From Senegalimassilia sp003474385 (lineage in GTDB: Bacteria; Actinomycetota; Coriobacteriia; Coriobacteriales; Eggerthellaceae): a stretch of 19,943 bases of DNA. A program made the position numbers and the translations under genes. Positions 15,370 to 19,943 of the stretch are shown here, in pieces; within the stretch, counting starts at the first letter, position 1; every line of letters starts with the position of its first letter. The notes below the pieces were generated by a model. That model made no database searches, was not told the origin of the DNA, and saw only the letters and a program-made list of their open reading frames with translations. The stretch covers positions 1-19,943 of the forward strand of contig NZ_QUCY01000035.1 in the NCBI RefSeq assembly GCF_003474385.1, read 5' to 3'.

Positions 15370-15444
15370 GCCGGCATGACGCAATGGTAGCGTAGCAGTT
15401 TTGTAAACTGCCTGTTGCAGGTTCGAGTCCTGTTGCCGGCTCCA
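15370..15444 (+). tRNA. tRNA-Thr (anticodon TGT)
   Basis: A full cloverleaf is visible. The acceptor stem is GCCGGCA/TGCCGGC (15370-15376 with 15434-15440), the D stem ACGC/GCGT, and the anticodon stem GCAGT/ACTGC around the loop TTTGTAA with anticodon TGT at 15402-15404. The T stem is GCAGG/CCTGT around TTCGAGT. The discriminator T is followed by an encoded CCA (15442-15444). It reads ACA (and by wobble ACG) threonine codons. Confidence 0.97.
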
Positions 15445-15454
15445 TCGTTACGTC

Positions 15455-15484
15455 AAGGCCATCGCTTATTGCGGTGGCCTTTTT
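15455..15484 (+). terminator. Intrinsic terminator of tRNA-Thr
   Basis: AAGGCCATCGC (15455-15465) pairs with GCGGTGGCCTT (15471-15481), one G-T pair included, around the loop TTATT, and runs into five T (15480-15484). It starts ten bases after the tRNA CCA end. Confidence 0.9.
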
Positions 15485-15537
15485 GTTACATGCAGTTCTA
15501 GTTTGCTTTGCAATAGTGCGCCTTGGAGGGGAGCGGT

Positions 15538-17961
15538 ATGACTGAAACGGCTGGGGGAGAAGCTGCGCTTGGACTAACAGCCGAAGAAGCGCAGGTGTGC
15601 ATCGCTGCAGGTGAAGGCAACGTCGATGCGGGTGTGAAAACGCGATCGGTCGGTCAGATCGTGCATGACAATGCATGCACCTTGTTCAATTTGGTGAACG
15701 CCGTCTTGGCGCTTATCGTGCTGTTCACGGGATCATATAAGAATATGCTGTTCATGGTGGTCATCGTTTGCAACACCGTGATCGGCATTGTTCAGGAGGT
15801 CCGTTCGAAGCGCATCACCGATAAGCTGTCTATTATTGCCGGCTCTAAAGCGCATGTGCTGCGCGATGGCGCGGAAACGGAGCTTCCTCTCGATGGGCTG
15901 GTGCGCGATGATGTGGTGGTGCTGCGTCGCGGAGATCAAGTTCCTGCCGATGCGCAGGTTGTGAGCGGTGATTGCCGGGTAAACGAGAGCTTGCTTACCG
16001 GTGAAGCCAATCTTGTCCGCAAGCAGCTTGGTGATACGCTCATGAGCGGATTGTTCGTCAATTCGGGAATGGTGTATGCGCGTGTGGTCCACGTGGGTGT
16101 CGAGAACTATGCGGCGAAGATCTCCGCCGAGGCAAAGGAGCGCAAGGCCGTGCGGTCCGAGATCATGCGCTGTCTGAACGGCATTATCAAGTTCGTCAGC
16201 TGCATCATGTTTCCGTTGGGCGCGCTGCTTTTCGCGAGGGATTATCTCTCGGGCAACTCGGAGCTGAATAGCGCCATTCTATCCACGGTGTCTGCGCTGG
16301 TGGGCGTGATTCCCGAGGGCCTGATTCTCCTCACATCAACGGTTCTGGCTGTGGCCGTCGTGCGTTTGTCGAAAAGCTAAGTGCTCGTCCAGCAGCTCTA
16401 CTGCATCGCAACTCTGGCGCGCGTGGATGTGCTGTGCTTGGACAAAACGGGCACCATCACCACGGGCGACATGGAGGTTGCTTGGGTGCGGCCCGTAGAG
16501 GGCGAAGCCGCCTAGGATGCGCCCGAAGCGCTTGAGAGGGAAACGTGCCGCGCGTTGCGCGCCATAGCCTGTGCTGACGATGATTCAGACGAGACGTCGC
16601 GAGCGATCGCGGACTACTTCAAGGATGCCGAAGGCCGTCCCGAAACGTGCTCACGCATGATTCCCTTCGGTTCGGATAAGAAATGGTCCGGCGTTCAGTT
16701 TTCGGACGGGTCGTGCTATGTCATGGGTACTGCGCAATTCGTGCTCGGCGACGATTACGAACGCGTCGGATCGCAAGTTGAAAGACTGGCCGCTGATACA
16801 CGCTTATTGCTTATCGCCCGCGTGCAAGGTTTCGATGAGTTGGGAAGCCTTCAAGGTTCCCCTCAGCCGCTAGGGTTCGTGGGCATTCGCGATCAAATTC
16901 GTCCGACAGCGACAGAAACCATCGCCTATTTCAAGGACCAGGGCGTGCGCGTGCTTGTCATCAGCGGTGATGATTCGCATACCGTTTCGGGTATCGCAGC
17001 GAAGGTGGGGGTGGAAGGCGCGGAACGCTTCGTTGACGCAACCACGCTGAAAACCGAATCCGATGTGGAACGCGCGCTAGTGTGCGACAGCGTGTTCGGT
17101 CGCGTAAGGCCCGAGCAGAAAAAGCAGTTCGTCTTGGCGCTTCAAAAGGCGGGGCATACCGTCGCCATGACCGGCGATGGCGTGAATGATACGTTGGCGC
17201 TCAAGGCAGCCGACTGCAGCATTGCCATGGTTTCAGGTTCAGATGCCGCGCGTAACGTGGCGCAGCTGGTGCTCGTCGACAGTGATTTCGCCAGCATGCC
17301 GAAGGTGGTAGCCGAAGGGCGTCGCTCCATCAATAACTTGCAGCGCTCCGCATCGCTGTTCCTGGTGAAAACGCTGCTGTCCATCGCCGCTGCCCTGCTG
17401 TTCCTGGTGAAAACGCTGCTGTCCATCGCCGCCGCCCTGCTGTTCATAGCGGCACCGTGGCAGTATCCCTTCCAACCTATCCAAATGACGCTCATCAGCG
17501 CATTCACCATCGGTATACCGTCGTTCGTGCTTGCGCTCGAGCCGAATCGCGAGCGCATCAGAGGCCGATTCCTGGGAAACGTCATCGTCCGCTCCATCCC
17601 TGGAGCCGTGTGCTCGGTATGTTGCATCCTTGTGGCGAACGTGGTGGGCTATTACCTCATGGGCCTTGACTACGAGCAGGTGTCCGCGTTGTGCGTGCTG
17701 CTGACTTCTTGGATCGGATGCAACCTGGTGGTCCGCCTGTCTATGCCGTTCACAGCTATACGTTCGGCGTTGCTCGTGGTGGTAGTGGGCGGCATCGCTG
17801 GCACATGCCTTCTTATGCCCAACGTGTTCTGCATTGCGCCGTTCACGCCGGGCATATGGATGCTTTACATCATCGTGGCTGCCATATTCGCTGTAGCGTT
17901 TCATGCGCTCGATCTCAAGTTGGAGACACTGCACGCCGTATGTATTCGCGAGTCCGAATAG
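15538..17961 (+). pseudogene. Cation-transporting P-type ATPase, CtpE-like, interrupted by two stop codons
   Basis: Reading one continuous frame from ATG 15538 (GGAGGGG just upstream) gives 807 codons of a P-type ATPase most like the CtpE group of calcium/cation pumps. It has VGQIVHDNACTLFNLVNAVL (N-terminal helix), SLLTGEANLV (actuator TGE loop), GVIPEGLILLTS (ion-site helix 4), LCLDKTGTIT (phosphorylated Asp at 16441-16443), VLVISGDDSHTVSGIA, MTGDGVNDTLALKAADCS (hinge) and a C-terminal block of membrane helices. The frame is broken by TAA at 16378-16380 and TAG at 16513-16515, and the phosphorylation motif lies between them. Neither open fragment can be a working pump. No frameshift is needed, so decay is by point mutation. 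A 42-bp tandem duplication lies in the fifth membrane helix. Stops are TAA and TAG, not TGA, so selenocysteine does not explain them. Confidence 0.88.
17359..17442 (+). repeat. 42-bp tandem duplication within the ATPase pseudogene
   Basis: Two adjacent 42-base copies (17359-17400 and 17401-17442) differ by one base and keep the frame. They encode FLVKTLLSIAAALL twice. Related ATPases carry one copy in the helix after SINNLQRSAS, so the insertion doubles the length of membrane helix 5 and would disturb ion-site geometry. Confidence 0.92.
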
Positions 17962-18046
17962 GGTTTCGCCTCGGCCCGGTTATACCGGCGGCAAGCCGTG
18001 TGATGAGCGGCTACTCTTGTGCATGCGTGCGGTTAGGCTTCTTGCG

Positions 18047-18682
18047 TTACCCCTCGATATCTTTGAGGTTCATCTCGTACACAAACATACGCTCGGGGAG
18101 AATCGACGCCCCATCGTCCGCGAACGACTGCTCTGCAGCGCGTCTCATCCCCCTGTGTTCGTAATACTCCCACGTGCAATCGGTGTCCGTGAAAAGGAAT
18201 GCCCTCGATGCCCCTTGGGCCGCCAAATAGCGCTGGGCGTGGTCCATAAGCGTGCTCCCGACTCCCAGCCCTCTGGCCTCGCTGGATACGGCGAACAGCA
18301 CCAGTTCGAAATCCGGGTCGCAGTCGCTGTGCGCAAGCAGGTCACGGTCAGCTTTCTCCATGGCGTCAAAGAAACGTGTAAGGTCCGAGGCGCAGCCGCC
18401 CAGCTTGTTGAGCTCTTCGCATGCATGATGTTTGATGCTCGCCCAATGATCCTGAGTTTGCTTGTCGGGTATTCCCGCTCTTGCCATGATTACGCCGATA
18501 GGGGAGTTGTCGACAACGGCCACTTCGGCAAAAGTGTTACGCAGTGCAAAGTTTGCAAGATCGATAACCCCGCAGACTACCCGCTTCCTGCCATCAGCGT
18601 AAGCGTGCCACGTGTCGCCAAGGATGGTGCCAAGTGCTTCAACGTCCTCATTTTGAATCGGGCGATATTCAGCAGGTTCCAT
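18047..18682 (-). CDS. GNAT family N-acetyltransferase
   Basis: A 211-residue acetyl-CoA-dependent transferase of the GNAT fold. The acetyl-CoA motif is ELVLFAVSSEARGLGVGSTL (126-145), with the pyrophosphate loop RGLGVG. It is followed by the helix LMDHAQRYLAAQGASRAFLF and the C-terminal strand-helix TDTDCTWEYYEHRGMRRAAE, where a Tyr commonly acts as general acid. The N-terminal half includes an insert-like helical segment (75-120) that is longer than in minimal GNATs. The substrate is not apparent. The ATG at 18682 is read with AGGAG (complement of 18693-18697) ten bases upstream. It is preceded by a terminator-like hairpin and lies downstream of the TetR-family gene on the same strand. It converges on the ATPase pseudogene, and the 85-base gap (17962-18046) has only a short CCGGT-TAT-ACCGG palindrome. 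Confidence 0.85.
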   Translation of the reverse strand: MEPAEYRPIQNEDVEALGTILGDTWHAYADGRKRVVCGVIDLANFALRNTFAEVAVVDNSPIGVIMARAGIPDKQTQDHWASIKHHACEELNKLGGCASDLTRFFDAMEKADRDLLAHSDCDPDFELVLFAVSSEARGLGVGSTLMDHAQRYLAAQGASRAFLFTDTDCTWEYYEHRGMRRAAEQSFADDGASILPERMFVYEMNLKDIEG

Positions 18683-18697
18683 AGGTTCAGCACTCCT

Positions 18698-18738
18698 AAA
18701 AATAGTCCACTATCAGACCAACTGATCTGATAGTGGAC
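18698..18738 (-). terminator. Terminator/attenuator hairpin directly before the acetyltransferase gene
   Basis: On the minus strand a perfect 13-bp stem (GTCCACTATCAGA with TCTGATAGTGGAC, 18726-18738 and 18705-18717) closes an eight-base loop. It is followed by TATTTTT (18704-18698), a good intrinsic terminator form. The T-run abuts the AGGAG ribosome binding site of the acetyltransferase gene. It could end a transcript from the TetR gene or attenuate transcription of the acetyltransferase. Confidence 0.6.
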
Positions 18739-18750
18739 CTTAACAAAGAG

Positions 18751-18838
18751 CAGTTCGCATTGCAATCCGGTTTATAGGATAAGAAGGGCGTTAGTCTACG
18801 CCGCCCTTCTTATCCTATAAACCGCAAATCCCGAACTG
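18751..18838. repeat. Large inverted repeat between the TetR and acetyltransferase genes
   Basis: Two perfect 23-base arms (18768-18790 and 18802-18824) flank an 11-base centre. A further 7-bp outer pairing, CAGTTCG (18751-18757) with CGAACTG (18832-18838), lies outside a short unpaired bulge. Neither strand has a clean T-run right after the 23-bp stem. On the minus strand the outer stem is followed by CTCTTTGTT, weakly terminator-like. It could be a strong hairpin ending the TetR transcript or a relic of a small mobile element. No coding is present. Confidence 0.75.
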
Positions 18839-18914
18839 TCGCAACCCACAAACCCAAAACCTGCGATGAATTGGGGAGCGCCACGCAAAGCATTGATATA
18901 TCGCCCAATCGGCG

Positions 18915-19496
18915 TTAAACGTTCTGAGGTATGTCAAGCGCACGATACAACCTATCGGGCACCAGGCTTACCAAGTCATCGGTCCATACAACCAAGTCAG
19001 GGTCCGCGTCAGAACGGAACCAATCGTTCAGCACTTCGCACTCAAGCTTCGAGAAAGTTTCAACAAGGAATTGCATATTATGATCAACGGGAACGTGTCG
19101 GTACGATTGCAACGTTTCCAGCAGCACAACTTTGCGATTTTGCGGCATGATGGTCTGGCCAAATGGCGTGTTGATGCTGTACTGGATTGATTTGCGGAAA
19201 AAATCGCATTCCGTGGCGATAAGGCGAATGTGATGGTAATACCCCGTACGCCAATCAATGGTTCTACCGATTTCATTCAGATAGAACTGACGACAGAATA
19301 TCGAGAACCACCAGGGGATATCGTACTTGCTTTTGAAGTGTCGGTAAAACGTTTGACGCGATATGCCCGCCTTTTCGCAAATCTCTGAAACAGTCACGCG
19401 ATCAAGCGATTTATCCACCGCATGCATGATTTTCATCTTCGTGCAAATATCGGGTGTATTGAACACATCCTGGCTTAACGTTAGATTTGAAATCAT
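18915..19496 (-). CDS. TetR/AcrR family transcriptional regulator
   Basis: A 193-residue regulator with an N-terminal helix-turn-helix, VTVSEICEKAGISRQTFYRH (34-53), followed by FKSKYDIPWWF, the standard TetR DNA-binding end. The C-terminal ligand and dimer domain (about 65-193) is divergent, with Trp, Tyr and Phe-rich helices, and gives no ligand hint. The ATG at 19496 has only a weak GGGG-type site 12 bases upstream. ATG codons at residues 21 and 24 are alternatives but would cut into helix 1, so the long form is preferred. Codon use and base composition are less GC-rich than in the left part of the window, consistent with acquired DNA. It may regulate itself, the neighbouring acetyltransferase or the gene entering at the right edge. 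Confidence 0.85.
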   Translation of the reverse strand: MISNLTLSQDVFNTPDICTKMKIMHAVDKSLDRVTVSEICEKAGISRQTFYRHFKSKYDIPWWFSIFCRQFYLNEIGRTIDWRTGYYHHIRLIATECDFFRKSIQYSINTPFGQTIMPQNRKVVLLETLQSYRHVPVDHNMQFLVETFSKLECEVLNDWFRSDADPDLVVWTDDLVSLVPDRLYRALDIPQNV

Positions 19497-19543
19497 ACGG
19501 CATCATCCCCTTCACCCTGCGCTCTAAAACCCCAAGAAATAGC

Positions 19544-19577
19544 AACGCAGAATATCGTTAATCAAACGATCTGCGTT
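19544..19577. promoter_or_regulatory. Inverted repeat upstream of the TetR-family gene (candidate operator)
   Basis: AACGCAG (19544-19550) pairs with CTGCGTT (19571-19577), and ATCGTT (19554-19559) pairs with AACGAT (19565-19570), around a five-base centre with a three-base offset on one side. It is 48-81 bases upstream of the divergent TetR start, a usual place for a self-operator. TetR binding here is inference. Confidence 0.4.
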
Positions 19578-19784
19578 CAATGAGCCCCCCCGAGTTCGCC
19601 AGATCGGAAGAAGGACGAAAAGGGGTCGCGCACAGCTGCTATGAGACAACCGTACTCATGCAGTCTGTATTGCGCACGTTACATTTTACTGTGATTGTCA
19701 TGCGATTCATTACAGTTTTCGGCGAGTTACATCGGTTGATGCAACGGTCGAATCGAAATGTCTTTCTTCGTGGCACACAAGCGC

Positions 19785-19813
19785 TTACGAAACCTTTGTT
19801 TCCACAATGTTAA
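19785..19813 (+). promoter_or_regulatory. Candidate promoter of the right-edge gene
   Basis: TTACGA (19785-19790) and TGTTAA (19808-19813) are spaced by 17 bases. The hexamers are imperfect, but the position is suitable: transcription would begin near 19820, so the three hairpins would form the leader RNA. Confidence 0.3.
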
Positions 19814-19838
19814 CAACTCAAAATGCAGTTATGGAGAA

Positions 19839-19918
19839 GTGGCGAAGGAAGCGCCACCAATCTATCGGCAGCATGGCGAATGCTGCTGACCGCTACTGAA
19901 GGTGTAGGAAGCACCTTC
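19839..19918 (+). promoter_or_regulatory. Three consecutive hairpins in the leader of the right-edge gene
   Basis: Hairpin 1 is GTGGCG/CGCCAC (19839-19844 with 19852-19857), loop AAGGAAG. Hairpin 2 is GCAGCAT/ATGCTGC (19868-19874 with 19880-19886), loop GGCGA. Hairpin 3 is GAAGGTG/CACCTTC (19898-19904 with 19912-19918), loop TAGGAAG. All stems are perfect and the last ends five bases before the AAGGAGA ribosome binding site. Loops 1 and 3 share AGGAAG. TGGCGAA occurs in hairpins 1 and 2 and again at the start codon. This looks like a structured regulatory leader, with no T-run to suggest terminators. Confidence 0.55.
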
Positions 19919-19935
19919 AAAGAAAGGAGACAGTC

Positions 19936-19943
19936 ATGGCGAA
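19936..19943 (+). CDS. Start of an unidentified gene (partial, window edge)
   Basis: ATGGCGAA at the edge follows AAAGGAGA (19923-19930) with a five-base gap, a strong ribosome binding site, so a real gene very probably begins here (Met-Ala-). Nothing can be said of its product. The structured leader upstream suggests regulated expression. Confidence 0.6.

Larger units (their letters stand above)
19497..19935. other. Long AT-richer intergenic region with regulatory elements
   Basis: No protein gene is supported; a 77-codon frame at 19580-19813 has no ribosome binding site and no family character. It holds an inverted repeat near the TetR start, an imperfect ACTGTGA/TTACAGT repeat around 19690-19715, a candidate promoter, and three hairpins before the edge gene. 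The rest shows nothing assignable. Confidence 0.5.

Noticed and set aside
16378..16515. Stop-codon recoding (selenocysteine or pyrrolysine) in the ATPase
   Set aside because: The codons are TAA and TAG, so selenocysteine is excluded. Two different stops, neither at a cysteine-like catalytic position, plus a damaging duplication, point to a pseudogene.
17975..17988. CCGGT-TAT-ACCGG palindrome as a terminator between the ATPase and acetyltransferase genes
   Set aside because: Only a 5-bp stem with a three-base loop and no T-run on either strand.
19601..19611. AGATCGGAAGA resembles the start of an Illumina adapter
   Set aside because: The match ends after 11-12 bases and the sequence continues without adapter content; most likely chance, though checking reads there would be cheap.
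19839..19918. ANTAR-type antitermination hairpins
   Set aside because: ANTAR targets are paired stems with six-base loops having A at position 1 and G at position 4, next to a terminator. Here the loops are seven and five bases and there is no T-run.

Overview
The window is high-GC bacterial DNA with long genes, tight spacing, strong Shine-Dalgarno sites and some GTG starts. Gene content suggests Actinomycetota of the class Coriobacteriia, probably Eggerthellaceae (Eggerthella/Gordonibacter/Adlercreutzia-like). The clues are tandem DegV proteins, a short malic enzyme followed by tmk-holB-ricT, a CtpE-like P-type ATPase, a CmpB-type membrane protein and actinobacterial/Firmicutes-style LexA-like sites. 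The genus is an inference from sequence character, since no marker gene settles it.

Region 1 (1-10062) starts with the 5' end of an unidentified minus-strand gene and a gene-poor 500-base stretch. A long plus-strand cluster follows: malic enzyme, thymidylate kinase (tmk), DNA polymerase III delta' (holB), ricT (PSP1 family, with a long basic disordered tail), nicotinate phosphoribosyltransferase (pncB), two DegV lipid-binding proteins, and a degenerate beta-hydroxyacid dehydrogenase-like protein with an acidic tail. It ends at a likely terminator near 10060. Spacing is short throughout, so much of it is probably cotranscribed. It joins central carbon metabolism, dTTP and NAD supply, replication and fatty-acid handling.

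Region 2 (10268-13642) holds a PflA-like radical SAM protein and then the most interesting locus: an overlapping gene pair encoding a radical SAM DNA-modification/repair protein (TIGR03916-like, with a helix-hairpin-helix and a sliding-clamp motif, QLSLF) and its partner (TIGR03915/DUF4130-like). A near-consensus promoter with three LexA (SOS)-like boxes precedes them. Together these point to a damage-inducible, clamp-associated DNA repair or modification system of unknown chemistry.

Region 3 (13787-15484) has a minus-strand multi-pass membrane protein (CmpB family) and a complete tRNA-Thr(TGT) with its own promoter and terminator.

Region 4 (15538-19943) looks accessory and partly decaying. 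It holds a CtpE-like cation P-type ATPase broken by two in-frame stops and carrying a 42-bp tandem duplication in a membrane helix. A GNAT acetyltransferase follows whose leader holds a terminator hairpin abutting its ribosome binding site, then a large inverted repeat, a TetR-family regulator, and an AT-richer intergenic region. That last region ends in three consecutive hairpins just before a gene that begins at the window edge.
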